Source: Kryptolebias marmoratus | Taxonomy: Eukaryota; Chordata; Actinopteri; Cyprinodontiformes; Rivulidae | Assembly: GCF_001649575.2 (NCBI RefSeq) | Contig: NC_051453.1 | Span: forward strand, 14,480,562-14,544,561 | Length of the DNA stretch: 64,000 bases | Reading direction: 5' to 3' | In this document: in pieces, positions 47,220 to 59,765 of the stretch | Numbering within the stretch: position 1 is the first letter of the stretch | Layout of the letters: every line of letters starts with the position of its first letter | Notes under the pieces: generated by a model | What the model saw: the letters and a program-made list of their open reading frames with translations, nothing else | The model's database searches: none | What the model was told of the DNA's origin: nothing | Translations under genes and position numbers: made by a program

Positions 47220-50200
47220 TGGTTCTGAGGATCAAATCTATGAGTTGAATCCCTGGTGGTTCCAGGGTTTTATCAGGAGGTTACTGTACTGAGGCTGAAC
47301 TCAAAAAGAAGGGGGCAGAGCAGGAGTCACAGGGAGTAGGCGAAGGGAGAGTGTGAAATCTTTTATTTAAAAATCTCTCTCTTTTTTTATTCCCAACCTT
47401 TTGCTTTGTGCCTGCTAAATGAGTTCTGGGGTTGGCTATGTGGCAAATGCATCTCATTCTACATCATGGTACGGTTCCTGCCTTAAAATGATTCTCTGCT
47501 TAGTTCAATTTAAGCTGTGTGCAGAATAATCGATCCCCCCATTAATTCTACTTAGCTGAGCTTCACAGTACAAGCCTGGGCACGACTGGTCCACCAAGGC
47601 CAGCTGTGCTGAATGGCTGACCTTTACACAGCTCCGACTGCCATTGATTTTCAGCAGGACTTATTTCATGAACTGGGGGCTGGGACAGGACACCCAGATG
47701 AAGATGAACTATGAGGCAAAATCACTTTCTTTGGCTCTTTTCATTTTCTTTACACTCCTCTCTTATTTCACTTGTTTTCTTTGCTGTCTTTGATTTAGAA
47801 TAAGTACTTTGCACTTTATTGGCTGAGGTTTGTGGGTGGTAAAGTCTGAGAGCAAATAAAGTGTCCGCTGTTTGACCCCCTCTCCCATGAGTCTTGTTAT
47901 TAAAGTCTTGGTGTGTATGTGTGCTTTATGTATTAGTGTCTTTATATGCATGTTTCTGTCCATGCATGAGTATTTGAGGTTAGACTCATAAGAGCTTTAG
48001 GTTGCACTCTGAGTGACACAGCCCCTTGGTATTTACAGTTTGGGAAAAAAATGCAAAGCTGGGTGTATAAAGCAGTCATTAAAGCTCTCAGGCTGCCTGT
48101 CGTCACCTCACTACATGACAAAAACAACTTCCTTCTCACAACTCCAGGGATGAGTTAAAAGAAAGAAAGAGCATTGAGCAAAATCCAAATGTAATTTCAG
48201 CAGGATTTAGTGTCGCATACTGGATGATGCTAAATCTTCAAAACTGTCAGACAAATGTGCTCAGATGAACATCATTGAAATGTATGAATTAATATATTAT
48301 AAAAGTAGAGGAGAACAAGTGTAGGAGGCCTCTGAGTATGATTTAGCGAGAGTTCATTCAGAGTGCATTGAATGCCCCCCCCCCACTTCCTCCTTTCTTC
48401 CTCCCTCTCTGCTTGGTCTGCATTAGCTGTGTATCTGTGACTTTTCGCTATAAAAAACATATTTAAACTTAATACCTGCTCATGAATACATGCATGCATA
48501 CAAATGTCTCTGGAAGGTGGGAGGCACGGGAAGCAAGTGAGGTTGCAGGACTGTCAAAATTGCCGCTGATAAAAACAAATGGAGGAGGATACACCTCCAT
48601 GTTAGTGGTAAGAATGGTGGTGTAGACAAGTTTGTAGTATTTTTTACTACACCTCATCAAACATTGACAGACAGATGCTGCTCTGAAAATACTATTAACG
48701 CTGATATAACCCAGTGACTGCATGTCGTGTTTTCTGTGACTTAAAATTAAAATTAGACCAATTGACTGTTTTGACTATTATTGTAATTTTTTTTAATAAC
48801 TAACTGTCATCAGCCAGGCCTGAGCATACTAATGCCTGGCTTTTACTGTGTGAGTTTTGGCTGTCATAAATGACCAGTACTTGTGGATGTCGTTGACATC
48901 ACCGTTTCCCACTGTTTCTACAGAACATTTTGCCGTCTGTGCTGCAGACAGAATCCCTCTCATATTATGTCCCAAACCATAGCTCACTGCAGAGTAAGTG
49001 CACCCTGCAGCATCTTCTTCTCCTCAAACAGGTCAATTTTTTCCCCCTCTGAAAAAACATACGGTACACGACAAAATTTCTGTTATTCCCTCTGCGCTCA
49101 AAATGTTGACCGGTTTTAGACACAAGCACACAACACTGCCCCAAACCACATTCACTCACCCTCTCCAAACCTTACCAATGGAATAAGCCACACAAGGCCT
49201 GAGGATGCAGTGAGGAGTGGGAGTTGGCGGAGACACTTCCAATGGGTTTTCCGCTCCAGTGCTTCTTGTTCTCACTTCGTCAGAGTGTGTTTGCTGCAGA
49301 TTTGGAAAAATGGCAGAGGTCAGGCCAGTGTGCTGCTTGTCTGGCCCTCAGGTTCTGTGCGGCTCAAGGTTGAGTCAGACACAGCAAGCATTTTGTGTTT
49401 ACAAGACAGGCTAAAAGACAGGTCTGTCCCTTTTTCTGTGGATTTGAATGTGCTCAAATAGAGGCTGGATTTTCTCAAAGTATCAGGATGAAAGACAAGG
49501 AAACTTTCCAGCTGAGAGCTGCAGAAGTAGGAGAGTACTGAATCCAGGAATAGTTGCAGAGGACACGATGTATGTGTGCTGTGTATGAAACATGGGGTAT
49601 TGATATACTGGGAATGGAGCTTGGAACAGATGGCCAGAGCAAGCTGGTTCCATGTTGATCCTGTGAGATCTGGCTCATAATCCTGCCTTTGATAGGCAAA
49701 TACAAACACATCCTAGGTGACTGTGTCAAACCCAGATTTTCCCAACTTGAATCTAATCATAAAAGACAACATTGATCATTCTGCCATTAATAACAAATTT
49801 GTCATTCGATCTATCTCTGACACTGATAAGAATGGTTATTAGGACAAAGGACATTTTCCATACCACCAGAATAAATGGTAGGATTTTAGCAATGAAAAAA
49901 AATTGTAAAGGATAAAAACAAGTAAGGGAAGAACATTATTTTTGTACTTTATTGTAGAAAATTTAGCTACTCTATCATTTCTAACATAGGTTTCTATTAT
50001 TTCTTCTTTTTATGTCTTTTTTCCGACACCCCATCTTCCTTCAAACCAGAGCCAACATGCTTGGGTCTGTTCCTCTTTTGCATCTATCTCTATCCTGCTC
50101 TGGGCTTCTCTTTCTTTCGCAAGCGGTGGCATACATAGTGGAGGGAAAAATGCAAGTGCCGGTGAAATTCTAATAGGCAATCATACCATACAGGACAAGG

Positions 50201-50819
50201 ATTCCTTCTGGAGGTCCAGGGACTATTAAGGATATGTCAACTCGGCAAAGGTATGCCAAGAATTATGAGTCAGTGGGCAGGAAACTGTTCTTGGCTCCTA
50301 TTGGTCAGGGCAGCGGGCCATAATCTGTCACAATCCTGGACTTGCTGTGACAGCAGCAGTAGCATTCTGGGCTCAACACAAAGGGTAAAACATGGAGCCA
50401 AATGTGTGTGTGTTTCCATGTGTACTATAAATTTCTTTATATTTAGCCGAGCACAATTAGGTTCACACAATAAGTCCAAAACTTTTTATCATTTATTAAC
50501 TTCAATTGCTTATTTTCTCTAATATTTGTATGTTTTATAAATAGATTCTATCAGGCAAGTTGTCAAAGGAAGAGTATCTCTTTAATGTGCCTGAAAGTAC
50601 AACAGTGAATCACTCTAATCCTAAATGCAAACAGCTAATCACTTTGCTTGTATCATTTATGTGGGTGTAATCAAAAGTGTGGAAACAAAGTCTGTTACAA
50701 CCCAGGAGTTTTAAGATATTTTATTAATCACTGATGCACAGCTTAACTTGATTACAGAAGAAAAAAAAAACTTGCATGTTGGAGAAAATGGTGGTGCCAA
50801 TAGATATGAGCTGTACCAA

Positions 50820-50843
50820 ATATATATATATATATATATATAT
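50820..50843. repeat. TA dinucleotide microsatellite
   Basis: About twelve TA units, 300 bp upstream of the larger TA-rich tract. Confidence 0.9.
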
Positions 50844-51143
50844 GAATATGCCAAATCATAAGTGTGGGCACTACTTAACATGAGGCAACCTGACTCATGA
50901 CAGAAAAAAATGCTGTCAGACTCAGAACACAGTTGCAATATTTAGAGAAAAACTGGTAGTTTTCTAAAGCCGAGATGCAACACAACCATGTAACTTGTTG
51001 TCACAATATCATATGATACAGAACAATGTGACACAATACAATATCATACAGTAAAATACAACATACTATATTGTTCCTTTGGAGAAATTTGTTTTGCACT
51101 CAGTGCTTTCCAAGTATCTGCCCTCCCAAAAATTAACAGGGCA

Positions 51144-51174
51144 ACATATACATATACACACACACATATACATA

Positions 51175-51238
<64 letters not shown>
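51144..51238. repeat. TA-rich microsatellite
   Basis: Mixed CATATA/CACACA units pass into an uninterrupted alternating TA run from about 51190 to 51238. It is self-complementary and likely to vary in length. Short minus-strand IYIYIY reading frames here are artefacts of the repeat. Confidence 0.9.
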
Positions 51239-51242
<4 letters not shown>

Positions 51243-54200
51243 GATACTCTTGACCCAATTGGCCCCATAAAAGCATATTGGTCTATCTGGTATTGAATGG
51301 TAAACCACTTTTACATATATATATTTTGATATGTTGTACATAGAGAAGATATTGCATGGATAATATAGGTTTTTAGAGATTTTGGTGTTTTTAAATTTCT
51401 GTTTGAGCATTATTGGAGATGCTTCACCTACATGCTTATGATTCCATACTACTGATCTCTTACAAAGGCTATACTGGGTTTTGTATTTTTCTGCACTGCC
51501 TGTTTGAGCAGATAAATAGATAACAATCTTACAAATATTAATAACTAATTTTTGTGATATGAAAATGAACTCATATCACCTTGCCTCGGGTACAAGCTCC
51601 TGTTTGTGAATGTGGTGTTGGACATCATCACCATGCAACTCTCTGATGGTTAGACAGGCCACAGTGTTCAAAGCAAATATCAAAACCAGATAGAAATCTT
51701 GGTGTGGGTACATGAAGGCACCTTTAGGTATTAAAGTCGCCCACAAGTCTAGATCTGTTATTCTGTCATGGAACATATCCTCTGCGATTTTGTTACTTCC
51801 TGCTCCATCCGAACCCTGTGGGTCACGCATGCTGGGAAACGGCATGGTGTTGCCCTTCTGAAGCCACTGGGTTTGGTCTATTGGCTCAGTCTTATCTTTC
51901 TAAGGACAGTTCCTCAAAATGAACCGAAGAGCGTAAACTACATGAAACAGCAAGCAGAATAAGAAAGAAACAGTGTGTCTGTTTGTGTGTGTGTGCATGC
52001 ATGTGTGGGAGAGAGATGTGAGCCCACCAAAAGCTTAAGCCTCCAGTGTGCTGTGCAGATAAGATTCATTAGATAGGTCGGTAAATGCAAGAGAGAGGCA
52101 CACAGAGAGGGGAGTGAGATTGAGCTCGCTGCTGCTCCAGCATTTGTTGACACAGATTTACAATGAGTCTCCCACTGCTTCACGCATTACAGTAACACGC
52201 CATGTCAATAGCTCTCTGGGCTTGAAAAGCAGCAATGCCAAAGATGTCTGGGAGCGATGTCCTTCTCCTGATAACCAAAGTGTGGCTCGTAAGTAAGAAA
52301 AAAGTGGAAGGGGGGGTGGGTGTTTGAGATGGTGAAATGTTTCCTTTTGTTTCTCTGACAATCTCTACATCTTCTCCACCGTCTCCTTTTAAGTTTTCCC
52401 TCTTCTATCTCTTTCCTTTTCCTTTCTTTCCATCACTCTCTCTAACTTCTTCACTTCTGTTTCTCTTTATCTCTCAGACACCCCGCTACAAGCTCAGTTG
52501 GACAGGATTTAGACATGAGCTCAATCCCCCTATCTTCCTCCTGATGATTGCACACTGTTTCTATCACCCCCACTAGTCCACTGCACAAGTCATGTTGGAC
52601 TTAGATTCTCTTCTACAATTACTTGAGAGCTAACATTCAAAAAACTGGAAGACATAATCAACTAGACCAACGAGATCGTCCCTGTGAGAGAATGACAAAG
52701 TCCATGCAAAGACTTTGGATAGTGATAAGTCAGCTCAAAAGTAGATTAGCATGATTTTAAAATGATATTCTCAGTTAATCAGTCTCTACAAATAAGAAAT
52801 GAAGAGTTTGAAGAGAACCAATATACTCAAGCTACCTAAATCTCGCTGCTGAGTCATGGGGCACCACAAATGAGTTGGTTTTGATGTGTGACATTCACCT
52901 TGAAGAAATCTTGATGTGAGCTGAGTTCTGTTTCCATAATGAGGTCTGTGGCAGTCAGACAGCTGGCCAACCACTTCAATGAGTAAAACCATAATAATAG
53001 AGAGGGTTGGAAAGTCTTTTAGAAACCATTCAGTAGATGGACTTCAGGCTGTTTCTGGGAGGCAGTTTGTGCTTTGGGGGAAGAGATAAACAGAAACTTG
53101 GACGGCATTAGACAGCAGAAGGTCTAATGGTCTTAATCAGAGATGTTGTAGTGGTGCTACACATTGCACATGTTCATGAGCTAGCTGTGGCACCATTGGT
53201 AATTGGTGTATTACAAGAAACATTTAGTGTAACAGATGGACGTCAACAGTTTTGTTCCAAAAAAGACCTATTCAGCCTTTGTGAAAAAGTAACACTTGTC
53301 CAAAAGAAAGAAATAAAAGTGCCACATTTTAAGGCAGAGCATGTACTGTAACTGAGAAAACCTCTACAGAGTGCATCCTTTATACGTTTGATGCTGTGCT
53401 TTAGAAAAATCAGAACAAAAGTTCTGGTAATGTTTTATAAAGTGGAACTTTGTGTAGTCACCTATCTGATAGTGACTAGCTGAGGTCTGCAGGTGTCTTT
53501 TAGTCCATGTCAGTGCCTCAAGCTCTAAATCCTGTTGGTTCTGATAGGAATCCCAAAGCTTATAGTGGCTGCCATCTCCCAAGCACTGACTGATGCTTCT
53601 TATCAGGACCACCACACCGCTGCCGCCAGCACATTTCCACATATGGGTAAATTATAAATCATCTGCACAAACATTCCCTCATACGCGTTCAAGCACAAAG
53701 ATGAACATTCAAGCACATATATTCTGTGCATTTATTCGTAAGCAGAGTAAAAACTAAAGTATAGGTTGATCACATCTTAGTGAGAAAAGCTCTTTTAGTT
53801 TGATTTATGGTATGCTGACTATTTATTGTAGGTGTGTCGCCAAGTTGAACAAACGAATCATGATGATACTTATTGTAAAACCAAACTATTATACCGTCAC
53901 ATATTTGTGTGAAAGTGCTGAGATTGTCCAATTAATTTAGAGTATTAAGAAATACTCAACAACCAGTTTTGAGGAAGTATTGTAAATGGGATGTTCATTT
54001 GTAATTTTATTGTTAATGAGCTATTATTTTGATTCCGACAAAGCTCCTCATAATTGTGAACCATTAAGGCTCTCCCCCCTCTCACTGTCGCTCTTGCTCT
54101 CTTTACTCTGCCATCTTCTGTCTGTATACACAGTGTAGATTTATTAGATGGAGCCGGGGCCCCCGGACAGTCACCACTCAGCACTCCCTCAGATCAATAA

Positions 54201-55540
54201 TTGGAAATATTAATTATATCAGCTGAAATGGCCCAGTCAGATGGGGGGGTGTTTATGCTCCTGTTACCGAGCCGTGGAGCAATATGAGCTTTGATGGCCA
54301 ACTAATGTGTATTAATGATCCCAGGACAAACATTACTCTATATTAAACCTGAATGAAAGCCAGAAGACATCACACATATTGTATGGCTATTAGAGGTATT
54401 TAGTTGCAGCGCCGTAAGTAAGTGCTGTTGCCTAACTGTTTTTAAAGAACTTCCTTTTCTAAGTAACAAGATTCTTAAGAACCAGAACAAGATTTATGGC
54501 ATTTCAATCTAGCTACTGGGTGCCTTGTTTAAATAATACAAAAGATCAAATTGAAGACCAGAGAAGTTTGACCTGGAATGGAAAAGTACTTAGGCTTTGA
54601 AAGCACTATTGCTACTTTCTTACCAGCTTTATTGGGGTTTTCAGATTGTATAGCTTGGAACTTTGACAAATTCTTTTAAACTGTGAATTTCAGGGACACT
54701 ACTAGGATGCCAACGTGCAATTAATTTCTAAAAAAACTTAAACATGTCTAATATTCCTATGCTAGTCAAGTACTGATCCAATCTAGATGTATCAAATCAA
54801 CCATGGGTAGCTCAAGTAACAGAACAGCCAACATCTTAAAGATTAATGAACAGAGACAAAGCAGCTGGATATTCCAGGCCTATTGCACACTACATTATGT
54901 ACTGTAGGCCTTAGGGTTTCTATCTGACCCTCCATATGAAAAAGCAGCATGGTAGTGCTAAGAGCTTTAATTCAACTGACTCGGGGCTTAACAGGGCAAA
55001 TGAGGCAGCTCAATAAAAGCATATGGAACTCTAGATTTGTCAAAGCCCTCCGAGCAGCAACAGCTTGTGGAGAGGGAAATGGAGAAAGACGGAGACGCAT
55101 ACCAAGAAAACAAAAATTTTATTTTTTAGGATTAAGATATATCAGTTTGAAGGTTGTGAATTCAGAGGAACCTGTTTGTTTAGATGAGTCGAACAAAATC
55201 AACTCACTTTAACATTTACCTATTTATGGTCTCCAATATTCAAAAGAGCTAGTTTTATGTGCTGAAGTATTTCCAGTTCATGCAAAAAAAACCCATCCTT
55301 TTTCTAAAGGCATGTGTTCCACATCGTGCTATGCATTGCTTCAAGTAATGTTGCTTTTTAATTATAGCATATTTTTTATACAATATATTTTTATATTATG
55401 AGTTTATTTCATTTAATTTGTACCACTTTACACCCATAGTGTTTCACATGCATGGAAATTAATAAATAGTTTCACAGATTTAAATAATGTCAAAATATCT
55501 CAGGAAACCTGCACAGAAAGACAAATGTCACAGTACCGTG

Positions 55541-55565
55541 TTTTTTTTGTTTGTTTGTTTGTTTT
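55541..55565. repeat. GTTT tetranucleotide microsatellite
   Basis: A T run is followed by four GTTT units. Confidence 0.8.
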
Positions 55566-55793
55566 AGCTACACAATATTTGTTTTCATCATATATTTAAC
55601 CACTGAACTCATTCAGACACAAATGATAATTAAGATAAGACAGTTTTTTGGGCGGTTTTGTAAAACCCTAAGCACTTACAATCTAAATTAAATCAAAGCA
55701 TAATTATATAAAAAGCAAGAAAACCATCCTTTAAAAAATGCTTTTCGCTTAAATCTAGGCACTGAAATCACAGGAGACCAGTACATGGCAGGG

Positions 55794-55832
55794 CAACAGA
55801 ATATTACAGCAACAGAATATTACAGAATATTA
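55794..55832 (+). repeat. Tandem duplication of a 16-bp unit
   Basis: CAACAGAATATTACAG occurs twice back to back and is followed by AATATTA, a partial third unit. Confidence 0.8.
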
Positions 55833-56133
55833 TGGCTATCAAATAAAAAGTCATTTACTTGATATTTGTTCAGAGCACATTTTCATCATTTGGCCAATTT
55901 TTAATTGATGTCTCACAAAATGCAAACAGTACATTTTAGCAGAATGTGCTGCAGGGAGGCAGGTGGTTCATTTGTACTGTAAATATACAGTGTTTGTAGA
56001 GAGCAGGTGTTTCACTTTTTCACTCTGTATTTAAAAGTGAAAGGCATGAAAGTGGACTATGGCATCATTCCGCACAGAAGCCAGCTAATCTAAGAGTTTA
56101 AAGCACGTTTATACCTTATTCTTTGTCTTTTCG

Positions 56134-56163
56134 TATTATTATTATTTATTTATTTATTTTTTT
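56134..56163. repeat. ATT/ATTT microsatellite
   Basis: Three to four ATT units pass into ATTT units and a T run. Confidence 0.8.
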
Positions 56164-58214
56164 AACCAAACCTTTCTTTTATTTTTTTCTCTCATTTGAT
56201 TCCACCTCCTCACATGGCCACTCCTTTTCATAATTACCACAAGAAAAACTCTTCCAATCAGCATTAGTTATTTTGGAAAAGAGCATTACTTGTAGTTTCA
56301 GTCAGTTCTTTGATGGAGCTCTACCCTGTAAAAAAATAAGCCCTACATTATCCATGTCAATGAATGTTTTTCTTTGCAAAGGCTCTTAAAATATACAACT
56401 TAGATTCACCTTGGTTGTGCATGTGCAAGAATGCATCTGTAAATGGACAATATTCATTTAATTTTCATTCTGTGTTCAAGGGAAATTTAACAAACCGAGA
56501 GCCATCAGCTGTGACTGTTCGTGACCATAATGCATTGCTCTCGGGCAAATAAATAGACCATTAAGCTGGCATGTTGTAGGCTGAACAGTAACTAGCTTTG
56601 GAGAGAGTTTCCTCCCACACACAAGCTCCCTGCGGAGACGGCGGAGATGGTGGAGGAGCCATAGCCATGGATTTGGACTCCTCCATCATGCATCAGAACT
56701 TAAATCAGTTTGCAGTGTAGAAGCTTCTTTAGTCTGTTTGAAATATACAGTATACAGGAAATATTCTGTGTTCCTGTGAGTGAACACAAGGTTGTAAAGT
56801 TAAATGTGAACTTGTCTCATGGATCCTTTTTTTTTCTTCCTACTTGAACAGGTTTCAGTCTTACAGGCTGCTTTGAGCACTTGTGCAGTCGTATCACAGT
56901 GGATTCTGTAATCTGGCCATACAAGCTGAGCGGAGCGGTGCGCCCTGTGGCTTGGCATTTTCATACTGTAAAATTACATAGCTCACGTTGTGCATTTAAA
57001 AGAAAGCACTTGTAGACAGGGAGCCACTCAAGAAACAAGAAGCTGAAACCTCAACCTTCACAAGAGGATCATCCTTTTTCCCACAAAGACTTAGCTGCTG
57101 CTAGTTATTATTTACTGTGGGTAAATTTATGGAATAATTCCAGCTAAGGAAGGTTACTCAGTTCCTCAAGGTGAAAATTGATACATTTAGCACTTAATGA
57201 ATTGGGCCTGGGCCTTTCTCCCATACATCACCATGTTATTAAGACATTTTAAAATCCCATTATAATGTTTCTCCTTGAACATGTCATGCTTTTATTGGAT
57301 TGCCCTCTCTTTAAATCTGACCTTTTCATCCCTGTTCTGGAATTGGACAGGAAAAAAAGATACAAGACAGGAAGAAGGGTCAAAACATACATATGTGGGT
57401 ACAAAAATACCACGTCTGATAGCTTTTACTGGTTTGACTGGGATGCTTAGAAAAGGCAGAAGGTTTCAGGCAATAAACTGATCTTAATAGCCTCTAAAAC
57501 GGTTTACGGCAAAAAGAAGTGAGTGAAGTGAAGGGTTTGTCTTGTATTTCAGTAACTGTGTTGAAAATTCGGGACACTTTCAGGCACATTTTGTTGAAAT
57601 CTTGCTGAATTTTATTGTTGAATCACTTGGTTTTGAATTTAGTGATGTACAGCTTTAGTGCATACATCAGATCTGTGATCATATTGTATATTATGCTGCA
57701 GTGCACACACATACAGTACCTCACATATGTTTTCAAGTGTAAAAACAGAAAAAAAAACTATAAGTAGGAGGCATAATTTTAAAAGATGCAGCAGCCTCTT
57801 GTCAAAAACAAATTCCTGACTCAAACTTTTCCCCTGAAATAAATTGGGCCCCAAGTATGGTGAAACAGTTCAGCTTGAACAACAATAATGAAAAAAGAAG
57901 GAGGTTATATTGGGGGAGGAGGAGAGCGTGACACAAAGACTGTGATGACAGAGGCATCTAATCCAGGCAATGCCATTCTTATCAGGGTCCAGTGGATTAG
58001 AGTGAGCCTCCTAACCAGAGAATTCTTCCCCAGCCAGACACTCTCCACAGCCCAAGGGCCCGGATCAATAGGCCTGCATTGATCTCTCTTCTCCTGTGGC
58101 TGGATTCACTTTTATTAGGACTGTCTTGGCCTTTTTCACTTACACACATAGTATGTATCCCTGCTACCTCTCTTTCAGCTGCTGTGCAAACCTCCAAAAT
58201 AGACATATAGAGAC

Positions 58215-58231
58215 TACACACACACACACAC
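58215..58231. repeat. CA repeat upstream of the exon
   Basis: About eight CA units, 233 nt before the CELF exon. Intronic CA repeats can act as hnRNP L binding enhancers or silencers; whether this one does is unknown. Confidence 0.75.
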
Positions 58232-58423
58232 AGAAATTTTACATCATTAAAATGTTGTACCTTTCAGCACCAAATCAGCATTTCTGCATCATAATGTGCT
58301 TTTTTTTATTTCATGCAAAGAAGCTTTGATCAGTATTGCAGAACTACTGTTATTTGAGTGAGACGGCATTGCTGCATTTGGTTTGTGGCTTCTTGTTGCT
58401 GCAACTACAGCTTAAATCGCCAT

Positions 58424-58463
58424 CACTAATCTCTTCGTTGCTCTGTTTTTTTGTCTCCTCCAG
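58424..58463 (+). promoter_or_regulatory. Splice acceptor region of the CELF exon
   Basis: A branch-point-like CACTAAT places its adenine at 58429, 35 nt before the exon. It is followed by a pyrimidine-rich tract (CTCTTCGTTGCTCTG, then a T run and TCTCCTC) that ends in CAG at 58461-58463. No other AG lies between the branch point and this acceptor. It is a well-formed vertebrate 3' splice site and supports the plus-strand exon call. Confidence 0.82.
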
Positions 58464-58512
58464 ATGACTCGCCCCATTCAGGTGAAACCGGCTGACAGCG
58501 AGAGTCGTGGAG
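58464..58512 (+). CDS. celf4: CELF-family internal exon (RRM1-RRM2 linker), probably celf4
   Basis: This 49-nt exon opens at a phase 0 ATG codon and ends after the first base of codon 17. It reads MTRPIQVKPADSESRG plus one base. That peptide is the linker just after RRM1 (usually following a LPG motif) in CELF/Bruno-like RNA-binding proteins, which control alternative splicing, translation and mRNA stability, mostly in brain. CELF3-6 proteins have the PIQVKPADSESRG core; human CELF4 and CELF3 start MNRP and CELF5 starts MARP (from memory), so residue 2 does not settle the paralogue. I favour celf4 because the intron upstream is at least 58 kb and CELF4 is by far the longest gene of the subgroup. 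The exon is too short to be found as an ORF; the splice signals and peptide identify it. The initial ATG is an internal methionine, not a start. CELF exon about 0.9, celf4 specifically about 0.6. Confidence 0.88.
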
Positions 58513-58518
58513 GTAGTT
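58513..58518 (+). promoter_or_regulatory. Splice donor of the CELF exon (weak GTAGTT)
   Basis: The exon ends GGAG and the intron starts GTAGTT. The -1G, -2A and +3A fit the consensus, but +4 and +5 (G and T) depart from GTAAGT, so U1 pairing should be weak. Reading through the donor gives G-S-C-L-L-F-F and reaches a TAG at 58542-58544. Mammalian CELF4 has a form with an insertion beginning GGSSCL at this point (from memory), so the similarity just past the donor may reflect the same ancestral alternative site, but the read-through here is closed by the stop. Confidence 0.7.
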
Positions 58519-58707
58519 GTCTTCTTTTCTTCATCATTTTATAGGTCCCTCCTGTCTTCCACCCTATACCAAGTGAGCCTTTCTCTTTGAGCTCACCTGT
58601 TCCAAGGCTTTAAATTATCTTTTTTTTTTCTCCAAAACTGGTACAATTTCTTAGCTGCAAAATTTGTTTACTACGTTTCATTGCAACTAAAATATTAGTT
58701 TATGAAA

Positions 58708-58717
58708 NGGGGGGGGG
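58708..58717. repeat. Poly-G run with one-base N gap, near the exon
   Basis: A single N precedes nine Gs, about 200 nt downstream of the CELF exon. It is a homopolymer-associated assembly uncertainty. Confidence 0.8.
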
Positions 58718-59689
58718 TTCTCAGTTTAACTCTTATTTTGTTCCAATTATATGTATAATGGAAGCAACTTGATCGGTACAGACAAGCCAAATTGTGTCTG
58801 GTATGTATAATAAATGTGACATCAAATGCAAGCAGATTTGATGGCATCTAGATTCAAGTGCTTATCTGTAATCTTCATCATTTTTCATTTGTTACTGGTT
58901 CAAATCCTCGTGGTTTGTAGATTAATCCCTTGTAGTCTCAGGCTGCCTGTGTTTTTAAGCCTGTAATTGATTAAAGAATGTGCTATTGAAGGGATCTAGG
59001 GCTGTGATTGGCTTTCTGACTGCCCATCTCTCTCCTCTTGTTTCTTATTCCAAGTACATTATTATTTCATTGTAAATTAGATAGTGATTAGGCTTTCTCC
59101 TACAATCATATCCACACTACAGCCTTGTTAAAGCCCACACTGCTTGATCTGTAGTAAACTGTATAGACACAGAGAAAATGGAGCAGCAGCACGTAAAGCC
59201 TGCCAAACAATCAATAAATTTGCAGAGCTTTTGCCAAGATCCTCATTACTTGGCCTTAATTCTGTCGTCTTTGATCTCTCCCGTTTTTGGAGGCTTTCAT
59301 TTACTTGCAGCCTATCTGCATATATGTTAATGTACTGAGAAGGCATCCTTCAAGTCAGCAACAGAGACAATGAACCTTACTGTTATTTTTCAGTACACAT
59401 TTCATGTGTCACTCGGTAACAAAGCAAGAGGCTTTTTTGTCATTTAAAAGAGGCCAAATTACAAATCTGGAAGTAGAAAACAGAGGAAGGGAAAATGCAA
59501 AAATGATGCCAAATGCGTACAGCTGCCGTGCAGCACTTCAGAGGCTTTACCTCAAAACCTCTGCCTGTTTTGGGTGAATTAGGATGGCTGGCCACTTGGC
59601 CGGCTGTCAGATGCACAATCTTCAAAGGACAGCATAACCCCCTGGGATGAACGGAGGAAAGGCCAATAAAAGATCACTGTCAGTGCCCC

Positions 59690-59765
59690 GTGTTTGTCTT
59701 TTTCCTTTCTTTTTCTTTCTTTCTTTCTTGCTCCTACTCCTTCTTTCATTCCTTTCGTTCCTCCA
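59690..59765. repeat. Pyrimidine-rich block
   Basis: TTTC-type units (TTTCTTTCTTTCTTTC) within C/T-rich DNA. Phe/Ser-rich ORFs here are artefacts. Confidence 0.65.

Larger units (their letters stand above)
44171..58423. other. Intronic DNA with microsatellites
   Basis: It holds short GT, TA, GTTT and ATTT repeats, the 71-nt purine tract at 47149-47219, C/T-rich DNA at 52330-52480 ending in a strong acceptor-like CTCTCAG (52477) with no recognisable exon, and low-repeat stretches at about 46560-46740 and 53990-54370. An 89-codon minus-strand frame at 51576-51845 has no recognisable similarity. No gene found. Confidence 0.45.
1..58463 (+). other. celf4: Long CELF intron (3' part; probably intron 2)
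   Basis: Everything upstream of the exon is interpreted as intron of the same gene. I looked for the preceding CELF exon, which encodes the end of RRM1 (the GCAFLTYC...LHEQKTLPG region), and did not see it on the plus strand, so its donor should lie left of the window. No other gene with a recognisable product interrupts the interval on either strand. An intron of this size is long for a fish and fits CELF4, whose human gene spans roughly 300 kb. The assignment rests on the single downstream exon; an unrecognised noncoding RNA or a divergent exon cannot be excluded by eye. Confidence 0.65.

Noticed and set aside
51576..51845. 89-codon minus-strand ORF with a non-repetitive composition
   Set aside because: I do not recognise it and see no splice signals or neighbours supporting a gene; a translated search would settle it.
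52440..52500. Strong acceptor-like sequence TTCTCTTTATCTCTCAG
   Set aside because: No donor or conserved peptide follows; C/T-rich blocks make such sites by chance.
56820..56860. T-rich tract and AACAG|GTTTCA, a possible second recursive splice site
   Set aside because: The donor half (GTTTCA) is too weak.
58890..58925. GGTTCAAATCC resembling a tRNA B box
   Set aside because: No A box at the right distance and no cloverleaf; not a tRNA gene.
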